From an uncultured Pseudomonadales bacterium (GTDB lineage Bacteria > Pseudomonadota > Gammaproteobacteria > Pseudomonadales > Azotimanducaceae): 64,000 nucleotides of DNA. A model generated the notes under the pieces. It had not been told where the DNA came from, did no database searches, and saw only the letters and a program-made list of their open reading frames with translations. Each line of letters opens with the position of its first letter. Position 1 is the stretch's first letter. The stretch spans positions 1,233,617 to 1,297,616 of the forward strand of contig OX638346.1 of the NCBI GenBank assembly GCA_951813515.1, written 5' to 3'. A program made the translations under genes and the position numbers. Positions 46,615 to 55,592 of the stretch are shown here, one piece after another.

Positions 46615-47424
46615 ATGCCCGAACTTCCTGAAGTAGAAACGACCCTGCGGGGTATCACGCCGAGCCTGCTGAATCGGCGTATCGTCTCACTCGATGTCCG
46701 AGAGCCGCGCCTGCGCTGGCCTGTCCAGATTCCATCCGATGTCTGCGGGAAACGTATCGTCCGGCTCACCCGCCGGGCGAAGTACCTTTTGTTGTACGTC
46801 GACGCTGGAGCATTGATACTGCACCTCGGCATGTCGGGACACCTGAGGATCGTGTCCGGCAATGTACCCCCTGGCAAACACGATCACCTGGACATCCTGC
46901 TCGACCACGGCCTGGCGCTTCGGCTGACCGATCCGAGACGCTTCGGCAGCCTGCACTGGCAGCCCCACCCTGTCGCCGACCACTGGTTGCTGCGCAATCT
47001 CGGTGTGGAGCCCCTTTCCGATGCTTTCACCGGCGACTACCTGTTCGCCAGGTCGAGGAGGCGTCGCGCGGCCGTCAAGAATTTCCTCATGGATGCGCAC
47101 GTCGTGGTGGGCATCGGCAACATCTACGCCAACGAAGCCCTGTTCAAGGCTGGCGTGCGCCCGAGAATCGCCGCGGGCCGTCTGAGCCGGGCGCGCTACC
47201 GGGAGATCGTGGCCAGGATCCGGGAAACACTCACCACGGCCATCGGTCAGGGTGGGACGACGTTGCGGGACTTCGTCGGAAGCGACGGCAGGCCGGGGTA
47301 CTTCGCGAACGAGTTGTTGGTCTACGGTCGCCAGGGGAAGCCGTGCCGACGCTGCGGGGTGATGCTAAAGGGCCTGCGGGTGGGACAGCGCAGCACCGTG
47401 TACTGCCCGAACTGCCAACGATGA
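46615..47424 (+). CDS. mutM: Formamidopyrimidine-DNA glycosylase
   Basis: Removes 8-oxoguanine and formamidopyrimidines and nicks the abasic site. 269 residues; MPELPEVETTLRG contains the catalytic Pro2 and Glu3, RRAKYLLLYVD the beta-lysine (about Lys60), the helix-two-turn-helix is VVGIGNIYANEALF, and the C-terminal zinc finger is CRRCG...YCPNCQ (CxxC-x16-CxxC). Next to rpmG as in E. coli. It ends five bases from a convergent small zinc-motif gene. Confidence 0.97.
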   Translation: MPELPEVETTLRGITPSLLNRRIVSLDVREPRLRWPVQIPSDVCGKRIVRLTRRAKYLLLYVDAGALILHLGMSGHLRIVSGNVPPGKHDHLDILLDHGLALRLTDPRRFGSLHWQPHPVADHWLLRNLGVEPLSDAFTGDYLFARSRRRRAAVKNFLMDAHVVVGIGNIYANEALFKAGVRPRIAAGRLSRARYREIVARIRETLTTAIGQGGTTLRDFVGSDGRPGYFANELLVYGRQGKPCRRCGVMLKGLRVGQRSTVYCPNCQR

Positions 47425-47429
47425 GCCCG

Positions 47430-47756
47430 TCAGGGCTGTTTCGAGCAGGGCCCGCCGCTGATTCGGCCGGCTGTCCGGCACGCGTCTGAGCAGAACTTCG
47501 ACGCGCCGTATGGGACGAACCATTCGTTGCAGGCCCGACATTGCGCCGGCTGGGATGTCGGCGGTTCGAGTTTGCCCGAACGGCGCGCCTCCAGGAGATT
47601 GCAGATCGTCGCGTTGCGTTTCGTCATGTCGCGAAACTCCCGGTCGCCCACGTCCAGGAGGTCGATGATCGTTCCGACATCGAGTCGCGGCGAGCGCAAG
47701 AGAAGCGCGACTGCCTTCTCTTCGAGCGTCATGTTCACATCACCTGGCGTTGCCAT
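47430..47756 (-). CDS. Small zinc-motif protein of unknown function
   Basis: 108 residues from ATG 47756 (MATPGDVNMTLEEK), which has AGAGGCGG upstream; ATG 47732 is possible. The N-terminal part is helical (EEKAVALLLRSPRLDVGTIIDLLDVGDREFRDMTKRN); the C-terminus has CRACNEWFVPYGASKFCSDAC, a CxxC...CxxxC cluster like the FCS/MYM-type small zinc fingers. Not recognised beyond that. The frame is also open upstream into the SMP-30-like gene, so a longer form cannot be ruled out. It lies 53 bases downstream of that gene on the same strand and may be its operon partner. Confidence 0.6.
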   Translation of the reverse strand: MATPGDVNMTLEEKAVALLLRSPRLDVGTIIDLLDVGDREFRDMTKRNATICNLLEARRSGKLEPPTSQPAQCRACNEWFVPYGASKFCSDACRTAGRISGGPCSKQP

Positions 47757-47808
47757 GCGACCGCCTCTCGGGGGAGCGGAAGAGCCACTGTAAACGGTGT
47801 CTTCGCCG

Positions 47809-48657
47809 TCAGCCAGCGCGGACCCTGGCAGGCGGGACGGACAGGCCCGCGACATCGGTTCGCATCCGGTACACGGATCCTTCCCGATCACCTCCGGTGC
47901 CCGCCGAACCGGTCACTACGTAAAGGTCGCGCAAGTCGTCACCGCCGAAGCAGACGCTGGTACACATCGGTACGGGCGTTTCGACGTGCTCGCGCAACCG
48001 TCCGTCCGGCTCAAAAACGCGGACGCCGCCACCTCCGGCGACCGCAAGCCATACGGCACCGTCTTCGGACACCGCGAGCCCGTCGGGCGAACCCACCTCC
48101 ACGCTTGCGAACGGCTGTTTCTCCCCGAGGCTGCCATCCTCGGAGACCGCGTAGCGGTACACGGTCTGACGCCGGGAATCCGAGTGGTAGAGCGTGCCGT
48201 TGTCCGGCGAGAAGCCGAGACCATTGGTCAATACGATGTCTGTCGCAACGACACGGCTGGTACCGTCGAGATCGATCAGATGGAGGTCGCCGGGCATCTG
48301 CTCCCCCTCCTCGAACACCGGACTGCCGAGCGAACCCGCATAGATCCGTCCGGCAACGTCGATAGTGAGATCGTTGTAGCCGAAGTTGCCGTTGTCCAGG
48401 TCCCGGTCAAGCAGCACGACGGTGTCACCGCCGGCAAAGCTCTTGAAAGAGATGTTGCGACCGCCAACGACCATGCCGTTGTTCTCGTGCAATGCCATGC
48501 CGCCGATGCCCCGCCGATAGGGGAAGACCGTCGAGACACTCCCGTCCAGGCCGAGACAATACACCCCGCCATCGTGGACATCGCTGAAGATCAGTCCCCT
48601 GTCCGGCACCCAGACCGGGCCTTCAACCAGGGTGTAACCGTGGGCCAAACGTTCCAT
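47809..48657 (-). CDS. SMP-30/gluconolactonase-like beta-propeller protein
   Basis: 282 residues of the SMP-30/LRE family, a six-bladed propeller with one bound divalent metal. Candidate metal ligands are Glu in LVEGPVWVPDRGLIFSD, Asn in GYNDLTIDVAGRIYAG and TNGLGFSPDNGTLYHSDS, and Asp in GSPDGLAVSEDGAVWLAV. Members hydrolyse sugar or other lactones, or act as esterases; the substrate is not readable. No signal peptide, so cytoplasmic. It starts 61 bases after the thiamine enzyme stop, same strand, so the two are probably co-transcribed. Confidence 0.88.
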   Translation of the reverse strand: MERLAHGYTLVEGPVWVPDRGLIFSDVHDGGVYCLGLDGSVSTVFPYRRGIGGMALHENNGMVVGGRNISFKSFAGGDTVVLLDRDLDNGNFGYNDLTIDVAGRIYAGSLGSPVFEEGEQMPGDLHLIDLDGTSRVVATDIVLTNGLGFSPDNGTLYHSDSRRQTVYRYAVSEDGSLGEKQPFASVEVGSPDGLAVSEDGAVWLAVAGGGGVRVFEPDGRLREHVETPVPMCTSVCFGGDDLRDLYVVTGSAGTGGDREGSVYRMRTDVAGLSVPPARVRAG

Positions 48658-48718
48658 CTGCTATCCCCGGGTTCTCCGGCGGTATGTGCCTTGGCTGGCG
48701 TGAAGCCTCAGCCAACCG

Positions 48719-50374
48719 TCAGGTCGTCATCCAGCCGAACTGCTGCGGTTTGCGTCCTGCCCCGATGCTGATCGGGATGTTGACCATGGCCGGTCCGTCG
48801 AACGCCATGGCCTCTTCGAGGGCGCCGCGCAGATCCGCGGGATCTTCCACGTAGAAGCCCTTGCCGCCCAACGCTTCGACCATGCCCTCGTAGTGGGCAC
48901 CATAGGTCAGGACCGATGGCGGGACTCGCGCGCCCTTCTCCAGCGGTCCGACGCCACCGCCGATACCGCCGTTGTTGAGCACGACCAGTTTGACCGGCAG
49001 GTTGTAGCGAACCATCGTCTCGACCTCCATGCCGGAGAACCCGAAAGCACTGTCGCCCTGCACCGAAACGATCGGCTTGCCGGGATTGGTCACTGCCGCC
49101 GCCACGGCAAATCCCAGACCGATGCCCATCGTGCCGTAGGTGCCCGCGTCGAGCCTGTGGCGCGGTTGGCGATTCGGCATCTGCGTCCTGCCGATATCCA
49201 TGGTTGACGCGCCCTCGCCGATGATGATGGCGTCGTCCGGAAGCCATTCCACTATGTCCCGATAGGCCCGGTAGTAGTTCATGGGAGACGATTCGTCCTG
49301 GCGCATGGCCTCGACCGTCGCGACGTTCGCATCCGCCTTTTCCTTCAGGGTCGTACGCCAGGAAGTTTCGGCAGGATAGAACCACTGCCTTTGCCCAAGT
49401 GCCTGGTTCAGTTGCCCAACCACGGCCTTGCCGTCGCCAACGAGCGCCACTTCGGTCGGCACATTGTGGCCGATTTCCTCCTGCTCGATGTCGAGCTGGA
49501 CCACCCGCACGCCCTCCTTGAACCGGGGCGGCAGGCCAAAGTGCATGATCCAGTTAAACCGTGCGCCCATGAGAAAGACGAGATCCGATTCCCTGAGCGC
49601 GGTGCTGCGCGCGGCACCAACGGACAACGGATGGTCGTCCGGCATGACGCCTTTGCCCATGGGCGAGTTGAGAAACGGCAATTGCGTGCGCTCGATGAAT
49701 TCGCGCACCTCGTCCTCTGCCCGCGACCACGCCATCCCCTTGCCGAGAATGACGAGCGGGTTCTCGGCCGACTCCAGTGCGTCCAACGCCTTCTCGACGG
49801 TTGCCGGGTCCACCTGTGGCCGCGGCGGATCCTCAACCACGACGCTCGCCGGCACGTCGCTCTCTTCGACCTCCTGGCTGATGATGTCGTCCGGGAAATC
49901 GAGATAGACGGGCCCGGGGCGACCGTTCAGGGACGTTCGAATCACCTGCTCGACCAGGTACGGAATACGCTTTGCGTCTTCGATGGCGCGCGAGACCTTG
50001 CAGTACGGCGCCGCGCGTTCCAGTTGGCGTTCTTCCTGGAATGCCCCCATGCCGTTCTGGTAAGTCGGGGATGCGCCGCCGATGAGAAGCATGGGCCAGC
50101 AATTCTGTTCCGCATTGGCGAGGCCGGCGAGCGCGTGGATCACGCCGGGGCCCGAAACCACCAGGCATACCTGCGTACGCCCGGTGAGATATCCGGCCGC
50201 CTGGGCAGCGTAGCTCGCTGCCTGTTCATTGCGCATGCCGATGTACGTAATGCCCTCTTTCTGCGCCGCAGCGGCAATGCCTCCAACCGGGTAGCCGACT
50301 ATCCCGAACATGTAGTCGGCGCCCTGCGCCTTGAGGCTGCGCGCCATCAGCGTGGCGCCATCAACGGTGGCCAT
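48719..50374 (-). CDS. Thiamine-diphosphate lyase of the 2-hydroxyacyl-CoA lyase/oxalyl-CoA decarboxylase group
   Basis: 551 residues with the three thiamine-enzyme domains. The N-terminal part (GIVGYPVGGIAAAAQKEGI, Glu50 in MRNEQAASYAAQAAGYLTG, VVSGPGVIHALAGLANA, GAFQEERQ) follows mammalian HACL1 and bacterial oxalyl-CoA decarboxylase much more closely than acetolactate synthase. The cofactor motif is GDSAFGFSGMEVETM...NN (Gly440-Asp441-Ser442 to Asn467-Asn468). The next residues are GGIGGG where HACL/OXC members usually have an NNGIY-type Tyr, so acyl specificity may differ. It would cleave a 2-hydroxyacyl-CoA or decarboxylate oxalyl-CoA, releasing formyl-CoA. AGGGAGAG precedes ATG 50374. 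Divergent from the acyl-CoA synthetase. Confidence 0.85.
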   Translation of the reverse strand: MATVDGATLMARSLKAQGADYMFGIVGYPVGGIAAAAQKEGITYIGMRNEQAASYAAQAAGYLTGRTQVCLVVSGPGVIHALAGLANAEQNCWPMLLIGGASPTYQNGMGAFQEERQLERAAPYCKVSRAIEDAKRIPYLVEQVIRTSLNGRPGPVYLDFPDDIISQEVEESDVPASVVVEDPPRPQVDPATVEKALDALESAENPLVILGKGMAWSRAEDEVREFIERTQLPFLNSPMGKGVMPDDHPLSVGAARSTALRESDLVFLMGARFNWIMHFGLPPRFKEGVRVVQLDIEQEEIGHNVPTEVALVGDGKAVVGQLNQALGQRQWFYPAETSWRTTLKEKADANVATVEAMRQDESSPMNYYRAYRDIVEWLPDDAIIIGEGASTMDIGRTQMPNRQPRHRLDAGTYGTMGIGLGFAVAAAVTNPGKPIVSVQGDSAFGFSGMEVETMVRYNLPVKLVVLNNGGIGGGVGPLEKGARVPPSVLTYGAHYEGMVEALGGKGFYVEDPADLRGALEEAMAFDGPAMVNIPISIGAGRKPQQFGWMTT

Positions 50375-50629
50375 GATTGCTCTCCCTTGGTCAAATCGGT
50401 CGCGGTGAAAACGCGGCTAAGCTATCAGACTGTCGGACTTGGCGCACTAGGCAACCGAACCACCGGGCGGATCGCTTCCTCGAATCCGTGCCCGCGGCAA
50501 GGACATGCCGGCAGGTCGAAATCGACTCTTGGCCGAACGGGGAACGAGGGTTCGAACAAACAGCGGCCGGCGCGTCCTCTCGTGGAGTTACCGCTGTTCG
50601 GTTAATCTCGCCTCAACCAGGGAGGGACC
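50375..50629. promoter_or_regulatory. Divergent control region of the lyase/synthetase locus
   Basis: 255 bases between the thiamine enzyme (-) and the acyl-CoA synthetase (+). Both starts have strong ribosome sites: AGGGAGAG five bases before 50374 and AGGGAGGG three bases before 50630. No clear operator palindrome or consensus promoter could be fixed by eye, but both transcription units must start here. Confidence 0.5.
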
Positions 50630-52762
50630 ATGACTGCTGAGACCAACGTTCGCCACATTATCGAAGCTGCCGACGCCGCGGGGCGCGAAGCGCTGACTCC
50701 CGATGAGGCCAAGCGCATCTGTGATGCATACGACATTCCGTCCGCCGCCCAGGGCCTTGCGACTTCAGCATCCGAAGCCCTCGCCATGGCAGAACAGATC
50801 GGCTACCCGGTGGCTGCGAAGATCGTGTCCCCCGACATCGCCCACAAGACTGACGCCGGCGGCGTGGCGCTCGACATCGGTGATGCGACGGAACTGGCGA
50901 GCGCCTACGACAGGATCGTCGCCAATGCCAAGGCGTTCGACGCCGATGCCGCTGTCGATGGAGTGCTGATACAGCGCCAGGTCGAACGGGCCCAGGACAC
51001 GCAGGAAGTGATCGTCGGGGCAGTCACCGACCCGGTCTTCGGCAAGCTGGTCGCCTTCGGCCTCGGCGGGGTGTTCGTGGAGGCGTTGGGTGACATCACG
51101 TTCAGGCTGGCGCCGGCCACGGTCGATGAGGCGTCATCGATGCTCGACGATATCGCCGGTTCCGAAATCCTCAAGGGCGTGCGCGGCGCCGCAGCGGTCG
51201 ATCGCAACGCGCTGGCGACGCTGATCGCAAATGTGAGCCGGCTGGTTGCCGATTTCCCCGAGATCGCGGAGCTGGACCTGAATCCGGTGTTCGCGAGTTC
51301 CGACGGAGTCCTCGCCGTGGACCACCACATGCAACTCGGTCCTCCCGCAGAGTCGCGATATAGACCAGGGCACGACGCCATACTCGACGCCATGCGGCGC
51401 ATCATGCAACCCGACGCCGTGGCGGTCATCGGGGCATCCGCCGAAGAGGGCAAGATCGGCAATTCCGTGATGCGAAACCTGATTGACGGCGGTTATGAAG
51501 GCGCCATCTATCCCGTCCACCCCCGGGCCGAAACGATACTCGACCACACCTGCTATTCGAGCGTGACCGAGGTCCCCGGTGACATCGACATCGCCATCTT
51601 CTGCATACCGGCACCCCTCGTCGCACGCGTGCTTGCCGATTGCGGCGCGAAGAAGATTCCCGGTGCGGTCCTGATTCCTTCTGGTTTCGCGGAGGTCGGC
51701 AAACACGCCCTGCAGGAGGAAATCGTCGCCGTCGCCCGCGAGAACAACGTGCGATTGATGGGGCCCAACATCTATGGCTTCTACTACACGCACAAGAACC
51801 TCTGCGCCACGTTCTGCACGCCCTATACGGAGAAGGGCAAGGTCGCGCTGTCGTCCCAGAGCGGCGGTGTCGGCATGGCCATCGTCGGGTTCAGCCGCTC
51901 GGCGAAGATGGGCGTTTCCGCCATCGTCGGTCTCGGCAACAAGGCCGACATCGACGAGGACGACCTGCTGACGTTCTTCGAGCAGGACCCGAACACCGAA
52001 GTCATCGCCATGCACGTCGAAGACCTGAAGGACGGCCGCGCATTCGCCGAAGTCGCGGCCCGGGTGTCCAAGAGAAAGCCCATCGTCGTGCTGAAAGCCG
52101 GGCGCACCGGCATGGGTGCGCGTGCCGCGAATTCCCACACCGGCGCCCTCGCCGGCGATGACCGTGTTTACGACGCAGTCCTCCGCCAAAGCGGCGTGAT
52201 CCGTGCGCATAGTCTCAATGACATGCTCGAGTTCGCGCGCGGACTCCAGGTGCTGCCAACGCCCCAGGGAGAGAATGTCCTCATCCTGACCGGCGCGGGC
52301 GGTTCCGGCGTGTTGCTGTCAGATGCCTGCGCCGACAACGAACTGACGCTGATGCCGATGCCGGCCGACCTCGACGCAGCTTTCCGGGAGTTCATTCCGC
52401 CATTCGGCGCCGCCGGAAATCCCGTGGACATCACCGGAGGAGAACCGCCCACCACGTACCGCAGCACCATCGACCTCGCACTCAACGACGAGCGCGTGCA
52501 TGCGCTTGTGCTGGGCTACTGGCACACCATCATCACGCCGCCGATGGTCTTCGCCGAACTGCTCGCCGAAGCCGTCGAGGAGGCGCGGGGCAAGGGGATC
52601 GACAAGCCCGTCGCGGCATCCCTCGTCGGCGATGTCGAGATCGAGGAAGCATGTGACTACCTGATGGAGAGGGACATCCTCGCGTATCCGTACACAGCCG
52701 AAAAACCCGTCGCGGTACTGGGCGCGAAATACCGGTGGGCCCGCGCGGCGGGACTGCTGTGA
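50630..52762 (+). CDS. NDP-forming acyl-CoA synthetase (ATP-grasp first)
   Basis: 710 residues of the acetate--CoA ligase (ADP-forming) family. Residues 1-230 are an ATP-grasp domain (LTPDEAKRICDAYDIP, PVAAKIVSPDIAHKTDAGGV, EVIVGAVTDPVFGKLVAFGLGGVFVEAL, ELDLNPV). After about 245 come the CoA-binding Rossmann domain (PDAVAVIGASAEEGKIGNSVMRNL) and the succinyl-CoA-synthetase-like ligase domains (SSQSGGVGMAIV, AARAANSHTGALAGDDRVYDAVL, LTGAGGSGVLLSD). The ATP-grasp domain is N-terminal, the reverse of the archaeal acetate enzymes. It would join an organic acid to CoA using ATP, or run backward to make ATP. Acid substrate unknown. AGGGAGGG precedes ATG 50630. Dioxygenase gene follows after 49 bases. 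Confidence 0.88.
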   Translation: MTAETNVRHIIEAADAAGREALTPDEAKRICDAYDIPSAAQGLATSASEALAMAEQIGYPVAAKIVSPDIAHKTDAGGVALDIGDATELASAYDRIVANAKAFDADAAVDGVLIQRQVERAQDTQEVIVGAVTDPVFGKLVAFGLGGVFVEALGDITFRLAPATVDEASSMLDDIAGSEILKGVRGAAAVDRNALATLIANVSRLVADFPEIAELDLNPVFASSDGVLAVDHHMQLGPPAESRYRPGHDAILDAMRRIMQPDAVAVIGASAEEGKIGNSVMRNLIDGGYEGAIYPVHPRAETILDHTCYSSVTEVPGDIDIAIFCIPAPLVARVLADCGAKKIPGAVLIPSGFAEVGKHALQEEIVAVARENNVRLMGPNIYGFYYTHKNLCATFCTPYTEKGKVALSSQSGGVGMAIVGFSRSAKMGVSAIVGLGNKADIDEDDLLTFFEQDPNTEVIAMHVEDLKDGRAFAEVAARVSKRKPIVVLKAGRTGMGARAANSHTGALAGDDRVYDAVLRQSGVIRAHSLNDMLEFARGLQVLPTPQGENVLILTGAGGSGVLLSDACADNELTLMPMPADLDAAFREFIPPFGAAGNPVDITGGEPPTTYRSTIDLALNDERVHALVLGYWHTIITPPMVFAELLAEAVEEARGKGIDKPVAASLVGDVEIEEACDYLMERDILAYPYTAEKPVAVLGAKYRWARAAGLL

Positions 52763-52811
52763 CCGCGCCGGCCACCAATACCCGGAGCAGCCACCAGAAC
52801 GAAGCGAGCCC

Positions 52812-53642
52812 ATGATGCAGTCGTATACACACATTGAGGTGCAGCCAGTCACGCCAACCATCGGCGCGCTCGTCAGGGGCGTCGATCTCGCCACCGTCGA
52901 CGACGAGACCTGGCAGGACATTTTCGATGCCTGGATGTCACACTCGGTGCTGTTTTTCCGCGATCAAACCATGTCGCCCGAACAGCACCTCGCATTCGCG
53001 CGACGTTTCGGACCGCTGCATGTTCACCCCGCGGCTCCGTACGCCAACGGTATCCCGGAACTCATGATCATTCGGACAGACCGGCACTCGAAGCGGAACA
53101 ACGGCTCAGGTTGGCATTCCGATGTCTCCGCCGACGAGGAGCCGCCGCTTGGAACCATCCTGCACCTGCACGAAGTGCCAAGCCGAGGTGGTGACACCCT
53201 TTGGTCAAGCATGTACGCCGCCTACGACGCCCTGTCCCCTCGGCTTCAATCCTTCCTTGAATCGCTCACGGCACGCCATACCTCCAACTACGACGGGTAC
53301 TACGGTGACCACACCCCGCAGCGTGCCTTTCCCAGCGCGGTACACCCGGTAGTGCGCACCCATCCGGTAACGAAAAGGAAGGCCCTGTTCGTAAACTCCA
53401 GTTTCACGCGCCGCATCCTCGAACTTACCGCACCCGAAAGCCGCTCCCTGCTCGACTTCCTGCTCGACCATGTCCAGAACCCAGCCTTCCAGTGCCGGTT
53501 CAAATGGGCACCGGGCTCGGTCGCCATGTGGGACAACCGCTGCACTCAGCATATGGCAATCTGGGACTACCATCCGATGACCCGCGCCGGATTGCGGGTC
53601 TCCATCAAGGGCGACCGGCCGTACTTGCAATCGACTGGATGA
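52812..53642 (+). CDS. TauD/TfdA-family 2-oxoglutarate dioxygenase
   Basis: 276 residues of the non-haem iron TauD fold. The metal triad is His102-x-Asp104 (GWHSDVSADEEPP) and His247 (WDNRCTQHMAIWDY), and the 2-oxoglutarate-binding arginine is Arg258 (MTRAGLRVSI), at the normal spacing. N-terminal IGALVRGVDLATVDDETW is typical. Members hydroxylate taurine, 2,4-D, sulfate esters and many carboxylates, so the substrate is open. It follows the acyl-CoA synthetase by 49 bases on the same strand; the first ATG (52812) and the second (52815) are equivalent. Confidence 0.9.
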   Translation: MMQSYTHIEVQPVTPTIGALVRGVDLATVDDETWQDIFDAWMSHSVLFFRDQTMSPEQHLAFARRFGPLHVHPAAPYANGIPELMIIRTDRHSKRNNGSGWHSDVSADEEPPLGTILHLHEVPSRGGDTLWSSMYAAYDALSPRLQSFLESLTARHTSNYDGYYGDHTPQRAFPSAVHPVVRTHPVTKRKALFVNSSFTRRILELTAPESRSLLDFLLDHVQNPAFQCRFKWAPGSVAMWDNRCTQHMAIWDYHPMTRAGLRVSIKGDRPYLQSTG

Positions 53643-53843
53643 TCCAGTCGGCGTCAGGGCTCGGCAGCTATCGCTTCCGGCGGGAGTCAAGACATCCGAC
53701 CAGCCTGACCTTCAGACCTCCCACCAGACACGGTCGTGTTGTCGCTCAGCGTTGTCGAAACGCCATCCTGAGATCCCGCCACCGGAACGCATGGGACAAC
53801 GCACCGATACATCGTGCCTTGGCGCGAGCAAGCAGCTCCAGGA

Positions 53844-55592
53844 CTATTGCTTCCGGCGCCCACCGCCGGCGAAGGGATTTGGCCGCCGTTTCTGGCGCTC
53901 CCTGAAGCGGCCCACGCGGCACAGGGCTTCGACTTCCCGGCTGACCGGCGGACATTCGCCGCAGATGAGGCTTGCGATCCATTCGCCGGCGAGCGCCGAC
54001 GATGCGACGCCTATGGATCCATGACCGGTGCTGACATAGGTATTCGGGCCTGCCCTGCCAATCACCGGCGTACGATCCGAGGTTACGGCCCGAACCCCCC
54101 TGAAGAGGCTCCTCGACGCGCCCGGCGCGCGACCGAAGAGCTTTCGGAACCGCGCGGCGTTGGCTGCGGTGGCCTCCCCCGGGGGCCATGGCCGATATTC
54201 GTAGGTCGCGCCGACCCAGCAGAATCGGCCCGCGGGCCTGGCGTAGCCATCCGCAAGCACGGGCAGGCGCAACTGGCCATCGTCAAACATGTCGGCCTGT
54301 CCCGCGAGCGGCGCGACTTCGAGCTCTGGCAGGTGTTCGGTGATTCCCGAGCCATTTGCAAGAACCCTGATGCCGTCCTCGGGCTCGCCGGACGTTATGC
54401 GTATTCGCGGATGGTCGAGCAGGGACCTGCATAGCGCGGCCCCGTCGATGGAGGCCGCGGAAGGGAAATACAGGCCGTCTTCGGCGACATCGATCCCAGC
54501 GAGGTCGGAGGCTTCGCGCGGCGATACCCGTTCTACCCAACCCGATGGCAGGACATTGCCCAGCGCATGCAAACGTGCGGCCTTGGCATTGGGTCCCGGC
54601 AACTGCAGCGCTCCGGTCGAGGTCATTCCTTCGCGCCCCGAGTAGAACCAGGTCGCATACGCGAATGCGTGGGCGCGAAGCGAAGCCCCGGCGCTGCCAT
54701 CGTTCAGCAGGCGCGCATGCAGGACTGCGCCGGGGATCGCGGAAGCGCCGTGGGCGACCGCGGCGTCATGCACGGTCACTTCGACGTTTCTTTCCGCCAG
54801 GGCTCGAGCGACCGAACATCCCGCCAGGCCTGCGCCGACGACCGAAACGGCATGCGGCGGGGCCGGCGGCGATATCGGGTCGCCGGGGATCACGCCGACG
54901 ACAGTGTGTCGCTTGTGACCATGCTGATCGACGCGGGTCACCTCGAATCCGGCCGTCGCAAGCGCGCGCCTGACGACGCCGGCGGCCGTGAAAGTCGTCA
55001 CCGTCGTCCCCGGACCGGAGAGTCGCGCGATGGCGGCACAGGTCTCTTGTGACCAGATGGCGGGGCTGCGAGGCGGAGCGAAGCCATCCAGAAACCAGGC
55101 ATCGACGGCGCGCGAAGGCCCGGCCTCGATGTCGGCCAACCCCGCGGGGGCATCGCCGAAGTAAAGCGAAAGGCAAACGCGTCCCCCCGCCAGGCGTCGG
55201 CGGTGCCAGCCGGAAATACCTGGCGGCAAGACCCGCGACAACTCGCGATGCAGGGGTAACCCGGAACATCCGGCGGCGCGCGCGATGTCACCAGCCGAAG
55301 GGGGCGCATGTTCGAAGGCGATATAGTGCAACCGACCGCCGGAACGCCTGAGGAACCGCTCCCCGACGACGGCGAAATTGAGACCCGTGCCGAAACCGAG
55401 TTCTCCAATCGTGAAGTCGGCAGCCGAGCCGAATCGCTCGTCCAGCTTTGCGGGAGCGATGAAGACGCGCAACGTTTCGTCCGGACCGTCGACGTCATGG
55501 TAGATGTCGCCTTCATCGAGAGACACCGGCCGCGCGCCTTCCCATCGCAACGCGGCGGGGTCCAGGGTCCGGTGGACCGGAGCTTCATCCAC
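53844..55592 (-). CDS. mnmC: Bifunctional tRNA mnm5s2U34 biosynthesis protein MnmC
   Basis: Final steps of 5-methylaminomethyl-2-thiouridine at the wobble base. 582 residues: the N-terminal SAM methyltransferase (MnmC2; FTIGELGFGTGLNFAVV, AWFLDGFAPPRSPAIWSQE, TFTAAGVVRRALATAGFEV) and the C-terminal FAD oxidase (MnmC1; VSVVGAGLAGCSVARALAERNVEV, IPGAVLHARL, GSIGVASSALAGEWIA). About 85 residues shorter than E. coli MnmC, mostly in the oxidase half, but both domains look intact. The 201-base gap on its left (53643-53843), towards the convergent dioxygenase, shows nothing clear. Confidence 0.93.
   Translation of the reverse strand: MDEAPVHRTLDPAALRWEGARPVSLDEGDIYHDVDGPDETLRVFIAPAKLDERFGSAADFTIGELGFGTGLNFAVVGERFLRRSGGRLHYIAFEHAPPSAGDIARAAGCSGLPLHRELSRVLPPGISGWHRRRLAGGRVCLSLYFGDAPAGLADIEAGPSRAVDAWFLDGFAPPRSPAIWSQETCAAIARLSGPGTTVTTFTAAGVVRRALATAGFEVTRVDQHGHKRHTVVGVIPGDPISPPAPPHAVSVVGAGLAGCSVARALAERNVEVTVHDAAVAHGASAIPGAVLHARLLNDGSAGASLRAHAFAYATWFYSGREGMTSTGALQLPGPNAKAARLHALGNVLPSGWVERVSPREASDLAGIDVAEDGLYFPSAASIDGAALCRSLLDHPRIRITSGEPEDGIRVLANGSGITEHLPELEVAPLAGQADMFDDGQLRLPVLADGYARPAGRFCWVGATYEYRPWPPGEATAANAARFRKLFGRAPGASRSLFRGVRAVTSDRTPVIGRAGPNTYVSTGHGSIGVASSALAGEWIASLICGECPPVSREVEALCRVGRFRERQKRRPNPFAGGGRRKQ

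Noticed and set aside
48719-50374. Acetolactate synthase large subunit
   Set aside because: No small subunit nearby, and the blocks GAFQEERQ, GMRNEQAASY and GDSAFGFSGMEVET match the HACL/oxalyl-CoA decarboxylase group better.
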